From Aphrophora alni (lineage: Eukaryota > Arthropoda > Insecta > Hemiptera > Aphrophoridae), in contig OY740769.1 of NCBI GenBank assembly GCA_963513935.1, positions 31,523,120 through 31,587,119 on the forward strand: a DNA stretch of 64,000 bases, read 5' to 3'. The notes under the pieces are model-generated. The model was not told where the DNA came from and did not search any database. It was given only the letters and a program-made list of their open reading frames with translations. Position numbers and translations under genes: made by a program. Within the stretch, counting starts at the first letter, position 1, and each line of letters begins with the position of its first letter. Positions 1-11,038 of this stretch are shown in pieces.

Positions 1-140
1 ACTAATGAATCGGCTGTGCATTCATGTCTAACATTTATGAAGGTTTGACTTTGGGATTGAAAGTATCTGGTCTATTCTTGGACATTAAGAAAGCTTTTGT
101 TATAGTTGATCTTAAAATTTTACTTGTTAAAATAGAGTAA
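1..140 (+). pseudogene. Non-LTR retrotransposon reverse transcriptase fragment
   Basis: A decayed piece of a LINE-type reverse transcriptase. Frame 1 (from base 1) reads TNESAVHSCLTF before a stop. From base 48 another frame reads VSGLFLDIKKAF then IVDLKILL and stops at 138-140. This matches the RT block that in Jockey/CR1-like elements reads roughly LDLSKAFDTVDH, with the catalytic Asp of 'LDI' kept but the following 'FDTVD' altered to 'FVIVD'. The frameshift and stop show it is dead. It is cut by the window edge. It lies upstream of the TRMT61A exon on the same strand, so it is probably intronic. The family is clear; the clade is inferred. Confidence 0.7.
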
Positions 141-771
141 CAAACGAGATGAAAACGACTGTTTAAAGTGGTTGATATTTTGACATTAAATTTTTTTTTT
201 CTTATTTTAAATGTACTGTTCTTTCACTCAGCTGAGTTGATCTCCATATTGATATAAACTGGGTTAAGGTATAATTGCCGTTTTCAGACTACGGTAGACG
301 TCTGCATCGGTTCCTTTAATGCTTGAAGACTGTGCTCCCTGAGTAGCAAAACTCCCCAACTTGCTCCAATTTTTTCACACCACAACCAAAGACTGTTCTG
401 TTGTGATATTTAATCTTAAATCCTTTGTTTTATTTTGTTAATATTCGGGCCCACTTTTCCAGCTTACCGTCTCAAATCTTGTACCTCCTTTCTCACATCG
501 AGAAATCTTTGAGGCAGCTGATAGATATCATCCGTCAAGTTCAAATCTTCCAATCTCTCATACCTTTAGGTTAATAGTTTTTGATTTGAAGACGTTTTGA
601 GTCTATTCCTTAGACTGTAGACAATTTTTTCTTTTGGTGTATTAAATTTTTAACCTTTACACATTACATCTAAGTTGTCATTATATTCGTCAATGTTTCT
701 CAAAGTCTTGTAGTTTATACTGTTCAAATGGTTATAACTTGTGAATGTGACGATTGATATTTTAATTCCAG
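141..771 (+). other. Probable intron upstream of the TRMT61A exon
   Basis: AT-rich sequence without a supported coding segment. It ends in a pyrimidine-rich stretch and an AG at 770-771, which is the 3' splice site of the exon at 772. No earlier TRMT61A exon was recognised here, so the upstream exons must lie before the window. Confidence 0.5.
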
Positions 772-929
772 GTGGTCGGTTTTGCTCTTTCTCTCCATGT
801 ATAGAGCAAGTACAGAAGACATGTTGCAGTCTTAGGGATGAAGGTTTTACGGAAATTCAAACTTTAGAATGTCTAAGGAGAGAATCCAGCGTCCAGTTTA
901 GAACTCTTCCTGTCGCCTCGCTCAACAAA
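772..929 (+). CDS. TRMT61A: Internal exon of tRNA (adenine(58)-N(1))-methyltransferase catalytic subunit TRMT61A
   Basis: One exon of the catalytic subunit of the tRNA m1A58 methyltransferase, which works with the non-catalytic partner TRMT6 to methylate adenosine 58 in the T-loop using S-adenosylmethionine. The translation contains GGRFCSFSPCIEQVQKTC, followed by a GFTEIQTLE block and FRTLPVASLNK; the first block is near-identical to the TRMT61A family. It covers the late part of the Rossmann-like methyltransferase fold, in roughly the last third of the protein. Splice signals frame it: acceptor AG at 770-771 after a T-rich tract, and donor GTAAGA from 930. The exon is 158 bp and ends after a complete codon. 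An in-frame ATG at 741 is intronic and is not the start. Without splicing at 930 the frame stops after two more codons. The family's final GYLTFAT-like segment was not found downstream. Confidence 0.9.
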
Positions 930-1309
930 GTAAGATAGATTTTATTTTTCAACTATTTATAGATTAAATGTTTTGATCTTTGTATGGCGTGGACTTTGAG
1001 TTAAAAATGACAATTGAATTAAAAAGATAAACTAAAATTTATGTTTCTAATGTTGTATGTTGAATCTTTTATTTAAACATCTTGAAGAAAACGTGATATA
1101 ACCAAACCTGTAAATGGAAATCAAGTTACAGAGAAAAACACCAGTTGCTATCTTACATGTCTGTGCTGGAGACAACTGTCTATGGAACACTAAAAAAGAA
1201 TTAATATTTTAGATTCCGATAAGTGCACATTATGTGATTGCATACAGCCTACACTAAAGTGAACAAATACTATCTGCTGGTCTACAATAAATTGGACAAG
1301 TAGAAGTAG

Positions 1310-1468
1310 AGAAGAAAAATCTACCCGGGCTCTAATGGGAAGCAAGGTGGAAGATGGCATGAACCAGTTCGAACAATTGGACAACAACAACAACAGCAAT
1401 CGTTATACCAGGTTCCAAAAAGTCCAGCAGCCCTTCTAAATTTTGAACGATTAAATAAAATTATTTAG
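1310..1468 (+). other. Possible coding segment or terminal exon with a glutamine run (unconfirmed)
   Basis: A 52-codon open stretch begins directly after an AG at 1308-1309 and runs to TAG at 1466-1468. It encodes IYPGSNGKQGGRWHEPVRTI, a run of six Gln, then SLYQVPKSPAALLNFERL. Its phase (0) would fit splicing from the TRMT61A donor at 930, and an AATAAA lies just before the stop. Against it, there is no pyrimidine tract before the AG, it does not resemble the known TRMT61A C-terminus, and a second frame over the same bases is also open. It may be chance. Confidence 0.2.
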
Positions 1469-2748
1469 AAAACTTTAAATGGCTAACACCTATCGAGTGA
1501 TAGATGATTTGAAAGGTAATAACAAGGTGGATAAACCACCAAAACCCGAAGTCGCCATGTTGCATCTACATAAAATGTCACCCGATATAGAAATTTAATA
1601 ATAGCTACGTACAACCATCTTTTACTTTAGCTTGAAAACCAAGGAGGCACCTGAATTGGAGAACAATCACATGTATTATTACTGGGAAAGTGTGTACAAC
1701 TATTTCTCTTGCGCTAACATGATAGGACACGCTTGTGTATTCGATCGCTTTTTGATTTTGAACTTGGCATTAATTTACGCAAATAGCTATTATCACAACA
1801 GCTATTAACAAATGGCTATTAAGTTGAAACAGACTCGTCTCGGTCCAAGATTAGAAAAATCTTTCGAAAACGGTTTTACACCACATTGTTTAAAACTTCC
1901 TATTCAAATTCAACTGTAAACCTTATTTTACCTGATAAAAATACTAATTTTTTCGTTCTTTTTCTTCTGTTTGTGTGGTCCCCTCCGGTGGAAAACTAAT
2001 TAGCTTCTCAAATTTTAGAATGTTCCTAACATTGTTGCCTTAAGTAATTATCCAGCTACTTGTCAAAAACCCAAAGGTCTCAACCCTTTCCTAATCGAGA
2101 TGTTTACATTCAAATAGCAAGTGCTCAGCAGTTTCCTCTTGCAAGACAGGTCTCCTGCACAGAGACTCATCCTGTACATGTGTTTCCTTAACTAGTAGGA
2201 TGTAAATCATAACAACTAAATACGTTCTCACACCCTTAGATATCTACTTGACGACCATTAAGCAGCATGAAGAGTGACTGTCTCATTACTAGTGCTATTA
2301 CAATGCTGATTTTTTAATAAATTTGAGGTTATGATTTTAACAATTTTGTTTCCGTAACATCTTTATTTTAAGATTAAATTTACGGTGATTTATAATTAAT
2401 ACAATTTAAAAAGAAACCCATATCAAGTTGAAACATTTTTCTTGGTATATAATATAAAATAAAACATAATATAATAGATGGGTAATGTGTTACGAGTTCC
2501 ATGAAGACTAATTTTTTGCTTTCTCGTACAGTTGACATCAATTCGATCTAACAAAATCCAAATAGGTATTCAGGATTTATTATTTATTTTACTGATTTAA
2601 TTTTAACTACCGAACTAACATTTCGGACCATGAATTTCTGGGTAGCATTGCTACTGTGAATTTATGTGTGAGGAAGTTTGTTTTTGGACTGTTTGAATGA
2701 GTTAAAATTGGCAACTCTTAAGCGTTTACAAATACACACACCACGCAA

Positions 2749-2754
<6 letters not shown>
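1469..2754. other. AT-rich non-coding DNA
   Basis: No gene, RNA or structured repeat was recognised. It may be intron of the TRMT61A locus or intergenic DNA. Confidence 0.4.

Positions 2755-2795
<41 letters not shown>
2755..2795. repeat. (CA)n microsatellite
   Basis: About 20 uninterrupted AC/CA dinucleotides. The open frames running through it on both strands (poly Thr-His and poly Val-Cys) are by-products of the repeat. Confidence 0.95.
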
Positions 2796-2797
<2 letters not shown>

Positions 2798-3584
2798 AGT
2801 CGAATTTTTCCAGCGGGTATGCTCGGTGGACATTTCATGGCCTCAGGTATCGCCGTTTCGTAAGGGTCCATTGCAATATCTAAAATTTCTTTATAAATTC
2901 CTTTATATATAAAACAAAATGCGTTTAATTTAGTTTATAACGAATACATATATATTTTGTAAATCAACACGACATGATTGATTCCAGACAGAGGGTTATC
3001 TTCAATTCTTTAATGAGGTTCAATAAAAGAGAAACAAAGCTCACACACATACATATATATAGTTTGCTGCCTAATATTAATAGTGCTCGCGGGGGGTTCA
3101 AGGTTGGATCCAGATGATTAGAGTAAAATGCAAATGGCTCATTAAACTGTCTCATGCTGTGCAGTAAGTCAGTGCTTATGTAATCGAAACTTACACTTGT
3201 TTGTTAAGTATGTGTCTTAATGTAGAGACGCCATCACGCCACTGCCACGGCCTTCTACATCGTTGTTTATATTCATATATTTATGTACAGATAAACTATT
3301 TAAATTTGTATTTGTTTGCGTAAATTTGATCTATTATCAGAATGTCATGTGAAGGTTTACAATCATAACCAGATTTTTTAAGTTAATTATGTAGAAATAA
3401 TTTATTTTCGCAAGTACGTTTAAGAATCTGAATATCAACAGTTGATAATACTGCGTTATTGTAAATCATAGTTGTTAATGGTTACAGTTGCTCAATACCA
3501 GGGTTTACCACTTGATTTATACAGCCGTCTTCAATTTTACTACTTTTTTTTTAATCGAACTGCAAAGATAAACTGATGTTTGTT
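2796..3584. other. Non-coding DNA with a locally GC-richer island
   Basis: Mostly AT-rich. A more complex island at about 3080-3190 stands out, including a GC-rich CTCGCGGGGGG patch, a GGATCC and an ATGCAAAT octamer. It shows no repeat family membership and no open frame. It could be a conserved regulatory element, but that is inference only. Confidence 0.3.
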
Positions 3585-3735
3585 TCTCTTTCATCTTTCC
3601 TTCCGTAGCTCTCTTGACCAACACTTGTTTTCTTACGAACCTACTACAGTATTCGAGGACTAGTTGTCATTATTTTATGATTTGTTTTTCTTATTTTTTA
3701 TTTAAAGCGATGATGACCGATAGAAATCACTGCGA
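3585..3735 (+). repeat. Dispersed repeat R2, copy 1
   Basis: Contains CTCTCTTGACCAACACTTGT, then a T-rich stretch, then GATGATGACCG. The same order occurs at 32640-32830 and 49215-49500, and reversed at 27140-27360 and 28430-28680. No coding capacity. Confidence 0.7.
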
Positions 3736-6279
3736 TGCACACTTAAAATGAAAGTTTAAATGAAACTTGGATTTTTCTTTATTCTAGTCGATACTAAAAA
3801 TAACTTTGTAAAAAAACTGAAGGTTACCTGACCGTCCGGACTTCAGTGTGTATGTATCTTTCGCCACCTCTACAACAAAACGGCTGCGCTGATTTTAATG
3901 TATTTTTGGTGCTCTTTTCTGTTTTTGGGCTAGTTGTACACTACAAACTTATTTTTTTTTAAACTTTTCCACCAAAAGAGAGTGTTTATTTTTGACAAAG
4001 CGTATACGTGTTTGGTTGAAACCACAACCAGAATTTAAATAAAAACCTTTATAAGTTTTTTATATCATATTACTGTATTATTATTGTAGTAAGTGTCTAA
4101 TAGATTTAATAGCAGTTTTTTATATTTATATTTTATTTTTATTTTCCACCAATCGAAGTCAAACTCAAATGGTTATTGCAGTACTATTTCTTAAATTGTG
4201 TCTGTGATTTAAATATTATCTTTTAAATGTTTATTATTGCTTTGTTTCAAGATATAACTACTATACATTTTATTACATATACATAAAAAATATTAAATTA
4301 TTAATGTAATAAAACAGAAGAATGAAATGATGCCTCATATTTTAGTAATAAAAATCATTTGCATACTTTTAAATCTTACTTTTGAGAAATTTACATTTAA
4401 TTTTAAACACATGTGTATATAACAGACAATTTTGAAGATTTATAATTTGTAGAAATTATGCCGTTTGGCGCTGTTCAACTACTTTAGTTCAAAGTAGTAT
4501 TATTTATATGTAAATATCATTGACAATTTATATAAATGTTAGTTTGCGTGTTTTATGAACAAATTCTCGCCTGTTACATTAGTTTATTTTATTCTTTTAT
4601 TTAGAAAGTCAGCTGAATGAATTAGTTTCGTTCTGGCACTCTATACCCATAATAATAAAAGTAATTTATGTTTCAATTATAAACATTGTTACATAAATAT
4701 TATAAACACCACTACAAAAAAAGTTCCGAGTACTTGAAAATTGTACTTGGCATTGTCCTGAAATAAATTCTCAACTTCTCTATACTTTAATACTAAAATA
4801 TTTTCCCATTTCTTTTCGTCCGCTTGGACGTTACGGAATGTTTGTTCACAATACAAGTTCCACCGTGTAAACGGTGCTGTCCTGGTCTAAGAAGACCCCC
4901 AAAAGCGTCTAGCACATCACGTCCTTCTGGCTTGAATATTGTCATACCCGGTCAAAATAAGTAGTGTGCTACGACGGGCGTAATAACGCCTAATTATAGC
5001 TAATAATAATTGTATATACATGTCCTGAGACAAGGGAATTATATTTAATAACAAGTTGTATGTTGTGCGCGCAATTTTGATTGGAAATTATAGGGGAGAG
5101 GGGGGGGGTTAATTGAAAGGCCGCTGTACAGTGCTGGCCGCTCATCGCCGACAGATAAATCTTATAGACAGTGTGTAAATCATTTCAACTATTTACACGT
5201 GTGATCTATCATATTGTATTCTCTCATGCCTTATGTCAAATCCAATTCTGAGATCGGTTTCTTTAGTATCGGACGTGAAATTCTTTTGTGTAATATGATT
5301 CTCCTTTCGGTGTTTACAAACAAACTGTGTACAAACATATAAATGGGATCATCCTCATGGCTACACCGACACCTGAGACCATGATATGTCCACGATCCAT
5401 TGAAGTTATTCGGTATCATTTTTGGTTTACTGTATATTTATATGAGTATTATAAAACGTTATAGAGTTCGCAATTTTAGTTAAAATTTGCTCAAATTGTT
5501 TATGTAGAATGGATTTTATGTGTCATTGGACAAGTTCGCTGACTGTTAAATCTGTTTGTAAATTTGAGAATGGCGGCCGTTTTTCAAATAAAGATATCTA
5601 GTATACAGAAAGTTACGTGATGGTTCAAAATCGATGTCTAGACTTTTGTGGATTTATCCGTTTTGGTGGCTTGTTTTAATATCCATGTCCATCGAGAAGA
5701 AATACGCTTTAAAATGTTGAAATAATTTTCCAAATACGGTTGAATAATTTAAATAATAAACACTTACAAACATTAAAAAATCAAACCTTTTCTCTTAGTT
5801 CAGATATGGTTGTTGGTATTTGCTCAAGGGGTCGTAATTTTTGTCCGATTTTACTCAAATTTACTTAAAGCCACATGACGAATTTCTTGAACAGAAAATT
5901 GGTTGTAAACCTAAAAGTGGTTATAGGTTTTAAAATTTCAAAGATAACGGTTTTTGAGGATAATTGTTCTCCTAAACATCGTATAACTTCTACAATAGCT
6001 CATTTTCTGCATTAAAACATTTTTTACCATCGTTAATAACAGAGTTCACAAAGTTGTTAACATAACCTTAAAATTAAATGAGCAACGGCATTTTAGTTAG
6101 TTGAATTTTTGTCAGATGTAAACTTTTCGTCGAATATACTTGAATTAAACGGTGTAAATACATGACACAAACTTTATCACATCAATCCAACATCTAAATC
6201 ATTTAACAGAAGTAAACAAAACTGTCTGATCGAACCCATAGCCTTGTTATATAAAATATTTTGGAAAATTACAGTACTC
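3736..6279. other. AT-rich non-coding DNA with degraded repeats
   Basis: No gene recognised. It contains a G9 run at about 5100-5108 and more complex unique-looking patches at about 4960-5030 and 5115-5160. The first carries TAATTATAGCTAATAATAAT, which looks like clustered homeodomain-type sites. A GAATGGCGGCC motif near 5570 recurs in degraded form at about 25300, 29500 and 47560 and marks old repeats. Confidence 0.35.
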
Positions 6280-6338
6280 GATTTGATTAAATACAAGTTA
6301 TGTGTTATTTTAACACATAACTTGTATTTAATCAAATC
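6280..6338. repeat. Perfect 28-bp inverted repeat (hairpin)
   Basis: The arms at 6280-6307 and 6311-6338 are exact reverse complements around a TTT loop. The right arm (AACTTGTATTTAATCAAATC) resembles a segment of dispersed family R4 at about 40220 and 63930, so the hairpin looks like an R4 fragment copied head to head. Confidence 0.9.
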
Positions 6339-6369
6339 AAGTTTAATCGATGGCGATTATGGTTAGGTT

Positions 6370-6660
6370 AGGTTCTATATGAGCACACTATAGTTATCGA
6401 CACCAAATCATATGTTCCTGTCTTCATCTTTGTAGCCTCTATCGTGCTTACGGACGGCAACGTTTTCGGTTTCCTGAGACCATGGAAATTGAAGATCAGT
6501 CGAAAAACACAAGTCGTCATTATAATGATTACAAAACTTACCCTGGGTAAGTAGAAAGTGAAAAGTGGGGAAATGCAACTCATCGATTTTTTGACGCATT
6601 ACATCGCATCTAGAACCTACATGAGCCAGTCGGTAATTTGTGCAACTGACGATCTGCATA
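6370..6660 (-). repeat. Dispersed repeat R1, partial copy (minus)
   Basis: Carries the R1 landmarks in minus orientation: CTATCGTGCTTACGGACGG, then GATCAGTCGAAAAACAC and an AAAACTTACCCTG block. These match, in order, the copy at 26450-26560 and the reverse of the copy at 44345-45075. The open frames here are incidental. Confidence 0.6.
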
Positions 6661-7524
6661 CTCGTATATCAATTGCAAGGTCGACTTCGTTAAACAAGTA
6701 GATACAAAAATGGAAAATCTATTCGCGTCCTATCATGTTAGAGTTTCAGCTGCATGCCGGGTTTTTTATATCTCCTTATCACAAATTAAACATCAAAATG
6801 TTGTGAGCTCGATAGTACTTATCTAAACAAGTTATAAACAATAGAAAATTATTCGTTTGAAATCGAATATTAATAGAAAGCTAATCGATAGTCGCAATGA
6901 GTACCAATTAGAAACAAACATTACGTCATTATTCTCCAACCGTTTAATTAGCATATTAAGAACGTAATGGCGGTAAGATCGTTTGAAAACTATACAGTGT
7001 TGGAAGATGAACATTACTGGAACTAGTGGTATTGTGCGTAACGTATGTTCAATATTAATGTACGATTGTTAAAATAAATGTTCACAAACTTTCTCCATCC
7101 ACAAAACATCTAACAAAATACTTCTGACTAACCAAAAAATATTTTTATACTTGAGAGGAAAAAATTGTAATTTTCTTCATTAGAGAAAAATTATGTATTT
7201 TTCGTAAAAGATAAGCTCTTATAGAAGGAACTGTCGTTATCAAATTTTGCGTACTTTTGTATAAGAAATGTTTTGAAAAATATTTATGTATGCAAATAGA
7301 ACATAAATTTGCTTCGCTTCCCTAAATTCGCTAAATTTGTAATCGTATTTAAGTGAAATAGAGTTTTAATTATTTCTCCCAATATTCATTTCAGTTTTTC
7401 GCCAATTATTACTGAAATCCGTTATTTCCTTTTACTTACGAATTTGGGCCATTAAATTGTTCTTGTCATTCTTTTGTATTCAGTGTGTCTTAAATTGGAT
7501 ATTTTATGAACAACTCAACGTCAG
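6661..7524. other. AT-rich non-coding DNA
   Basis: No gene or organised repeat was recognised. Confidence 0.4.
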
Positions 7525-7732
7525 TATTTTTTCCTCATCACAAAACAATACGTAAATAATGCGTATATGCAAGAAAGTGAACTGTGCATTTGGGTTCGTT
7601 CACTTGTTAGTATATAAGTTCAATTGGTAATATTACAGTCTTAGAGGGCGCAATGAAATAATAACCAAATAACTATGCACACAATTATTCACTCATACTT
7701 ATGGTCAGAAACAATACAATATTCAAGACTCA

Positions 7733-7822
7733 TTTTATCAGCACTTGTTTGAATTGGCACATCATTAACATATAAAAACAACAACACAGATCTTAGCACT
7801 GATCCTTGTGGAACACCATAGG
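7733..7822 (-). pseudogene. Non-LTR reverse transcriptase remnant, unit A
   Basis: The minus strand reads [11 protein letters not shown] followed by a FLYVNDVPIQTSADKM block. The Jockey/CR1-type consensus is close to [22 protein letters not shown]. No catalytic FADD motif follows in frame. It is a fragment within the tandem described for 7525-8405. Confidence 0.75.
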
Positions 7823-8097
7823 TCCTTAGTGTATAATATTTCAGTATGTATTGTTTCCAATTCTCACATATACAGTATACAATATATACGTATGTGTTTT
7901 TTCCTCAGAATAAAACAAAACCTTTATCACTAATATGTAAGAAAGTGCACTGTTCATTTCGATTCTTTCACTTTTTTGCATAGTCCGCTCAGTTTAAAAT
8001 TGATATTGTTACAGTCATAGAATGGGTAACAAACAAGTAACGGCGCACACACTGTATCATTCATATTTATGGCCAGAAACAAGACAATATTCAAGTA

Positions 8098-8193
8098 TAT
8101 CATTTTTATCTAAACTTGTTTGACTTGGAAAATCATTAACATATAAGAGAAACAATCCCAATCCTAACACAAATCCTTGTGGAACACCATAGA
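8098..8193 (-). pseudogene. Non-LTR reverse transcriptase remnant, unit B
   Basis: The minus strand reads IYGVPQGFVLGLGLFLLYVN then DFQVKQV. It is the same motif as unit A, one repeat unit away, with different substitutions (GF for GS). Confidence 0.75.
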
Positions 8194-8507
8194 TCAATCG
8201 TGTATAATCTTTCAGTATGTATTATTTCTTTCTCATTTTATATTCAGTATAACCGTCAATTTTTTTTCTCATCGCAAAACAATGTATATATAGTATTTAT
8301 ATGCAACAATCAACTCTCCATTTTGGTTCGTTCACTTTTTTGTATAGTCTTCTTGTACACCTTCTAACTCATATTTATGGCCAGAAACATGATAATATTC
8401 AAGTAACAATGCATACATAATGTCTACAGTTGTTACATTTCTATAAGGAAAGTTAAAGTTAGGCCTACTTATTTATATAGTCTAGATGGAACATGCAACA
8501 TGCATAA

Positions 8508-9750
8508 TGTCTACAGTTGTTACATTTCTATAAGGAAAGTTAAAGTTCGGCCTACTTATTTATATAGTCTAGATGGAACATGCAACAATGCATACATAAT
8601 ATCTACAGTTGTTACATTTCTATAAGGAAAGTTAAAGTTAGGCCTACTTATTTATATAATCTAGATGGAACATGCAACAATGCACACCCAATGTCTACAG
8701 TTGTTACATTTCTATAAGGAAAGTTAAAGTTAGGCCTACTTATTTATATAGTCTAGATGGAACATGCAACAATGCACACCTAATGTCTACAGTTGTTACA
8801 TTTCTATAAGGAAAGTTAAAGTTAGGCCTACTTATTTATATAGTCTAGATGGAACATGCAACAATGCATACATAATGTCTACAGTTGTTACATTTCTATA
8901 AGGAAAGTTAAAGTTAGGCCTACTTATGTATATAGTCTAGATGGAACATGCAACAATGCACACCTAATGTCTACAGTTGTTACATTTCTATAAGGAAAGT
9001 TAAAGTTAGGCCTACTTATTTATATAGTCTAGATGGAACATGCAACAATGCATACATAATGTCTACAGTTGTTACATTTCTATAAGGAAAGTTAAAGTTA
9101 GGCCTACTTATTTATATAGTCTAGATGGAACATGCAACAATGCATACATAATGTCTACAGTTGTTACATTTCTATAAGGAAAGTTAAAGTTAGGCCTACT
9201 TATGTATATAGTCTAGATGGAACATGCAACAATGCACACCTAATGTCTACAGTTGTTACATTTCTATAAGGAAAGTTAAAGTTAGGCCTACTTATTTATA
9301 TAGTCTAGATGGAACATACAACAATGCATACATAATGTCTACAGTTGTTACATTTCTATAAGGAAAGTTAAAGTTAGGCCTACTTATGTATATAGTCTAG
9401 ATGGAACATGCAACAATGCATACATAATGTCTACAGTTGTTACATTTCTATAAGGAAAGTTAAAGTTAGGCCTACTTATTTATATAGTCTAGATGGAACA
9501 TGCAACAATGCATACATAATGTCTACAGTTGTTACATTTCTATAAGGAAAGTTAAAGTTAGGCCTACTTATTTATATAGTCTAGATGGAACATGCAACAA
9601 TGCATACATAATGTCTACAGTTGTTACATTTCTATAAGGAAAGTTAAAGTTAGGCCTACTTATTTATATAGTCTAGATGGAACATGCAACAATGCATACA
9701 TAATGTCTACAGTTGTTACATTTCTATAAGGAAAGTTAAAGTTAGGCCTA
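8508..9750. repeat. First copy of a 14-monomer satellite block
   Basis: Private variants here recur 1288 bp (14 x 92) later: AAGTTCGGCC at 8544/9832, TATATAATCT ending at 8662/9950, CACACCCAATG at about 8683/9971, and GGAACATACA at 9311/10599. This shows block duplication inside the array. Confidence 0.9.
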
Positions 9751-9795
9751 CTTATTTATATAGTCTAGATGGAACATGCAACAATGCATACATAA

Positions 9796-11038
9796 TGTCT
9801 ACAGTTGTTACATTTCTATAAGGAAAGTTAAAGTTCGGCCTACTTATTTATATAGTCTAGATGGAACATGCAACAATGCATACATAATGTCTACAGTTGT
9901 TACATTTCTATAAGGAAAGTTAAAGTTAGGCCTACTTATTTATATAATCTAGATGGAACATGCAACAATGCACACCCAATGTCTACAGTTGTTACATTTC
10001 TATAAGGAAAGTTAAAGTTAGGCCTACTTATTTATATAGTCTAGATGGAACATGCAACAATGCACACCTAATGTCTACAGTTGTTACATTTCTATAAGGA
10101 AAGTTAAAGTTAGGCCTACTTATTTATATAGTCTAGATGGAACATGCAACAATGCATACATAATGTCTACAGTTGTTACATTTCTATAAGGAAAGTTAAA
10201 GTTATGCCTACTTATGTATATAGTCTAGATGGAACATGCAACAATGCACACCTAATGTCTACAGTTGTTACATTTCTATAAGGAAAGTTAAAGTTAGGCC
10301 TACTTATTTATATAGTCTAGATGGAACATGCAACAATGCATACATAATGTCTACAGTTGTTACATTTCTATAAGGAAAGTTAAAGTTAGGCCTACTTATT
10401 TATATAGTCTAGATGGAACATGCAACAATGCATACATAATGTCTACAGTTGTTACATTTCTATAAGGAAAGTTAAAGTTAGGCCTACTTATGTATATAGT
10501 CTAGATGGAACATGCAACAATGCACACCTAATGTCTACAGTTGTTACATTTCTATAAGGAAAGTTAAAGTTAGGCCTACTTATTTATATAGTCTAGATGG
10601 AACATACAACAATGCATACATAATGTCTACAGTTGTTACATTTCTATAAGGAAAGTTAAAGTTAGGCCTACTTATGTATATAGTCTAGATGGAACATGCA
10701 ACAATGCATACATAATGTCTACAGTTGTTACATTTCTATAAGGAAAGTTAAAGTTAGGCCTACTTATTTATATAGTCTAGATGGAACATGCAACAATGCA
10801 TACATAATGTCTACAGTTGTTACATTTCTATAAGGAAAGTTAAAGTTAGGCCTACTTATTTATATAGTCTAGATGGAACATGCAACAATGCATACATAAT
10901 GTCTACAGTTGTTACATTTCTATAAGGAAAGTTAAAGTTAGGCCTACTTATTTATATAGTCTAGATGGAACATGCAACAATGCATACATAATGTCTACAG
11001 TTGTTACATTTCTATAAGGAAAGTTAAAGTTAGGCCTA
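9796..11038. repeat. Second copy of the 14-monomer satellite block
   Basis: Same order of rare variants as 8508-9750, shifted by 1288 bp. One visible private difference is GTTATGCC at about 10201. Correspondence is lost near 11043, where TATGTATA replaces TATTTATA. Confidence 0.88.

Larger units (their letters stand above)
7525..8405 (-). repeat. Degenerate tandem of about 320-360 bp units derived from a reverse transcriptase gene
   Basis: Two nearly complete units (about 7689-8049 and 8050-8367) plus a partial unit at each side (7525-7688 and 8368-8405). Landmarks repeat in the same order: CATATTTATGGCCAGAAAC, CATTAACATATAA, CCTTGTGGAACACCATAG, TTTCAGTATGTATT, then TTCACTTTTTTG. On the minus strand the third block reads YGVPQGSVL or YGVPQGFVL, and the second reads LYVND, the order of the [10 protein letters not shown]...FLLYIND motif of non-LTR reverse transcriptases. 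The units are too diverged to be functional. The last partial unit runs directly into the 92-bp satellite. Confidence 0.8.

Noticed and set aside
741..771. ATG upstream of the TRMT61A exon as a start codon
   Set aside because: It lies in the polypyrimidine/acceptor region of an intron. Protein similarity begins at the splice junction.
2662..2871. Overlapping reading frames across the CA repeat
   Set aside because: They are produced by the dinucleotide repeat itself and have no other support.
6361..6375. Telomeric (TTAGG)n repeats
   Set aside because: Only two or three units here and near 45738 and 33833, which is within chance for this composition.
6408..6659. 83-codon minus-strand reading frame
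   Set aside because: It lies inside repeat R1, and other R1 copies do not keep the frame.
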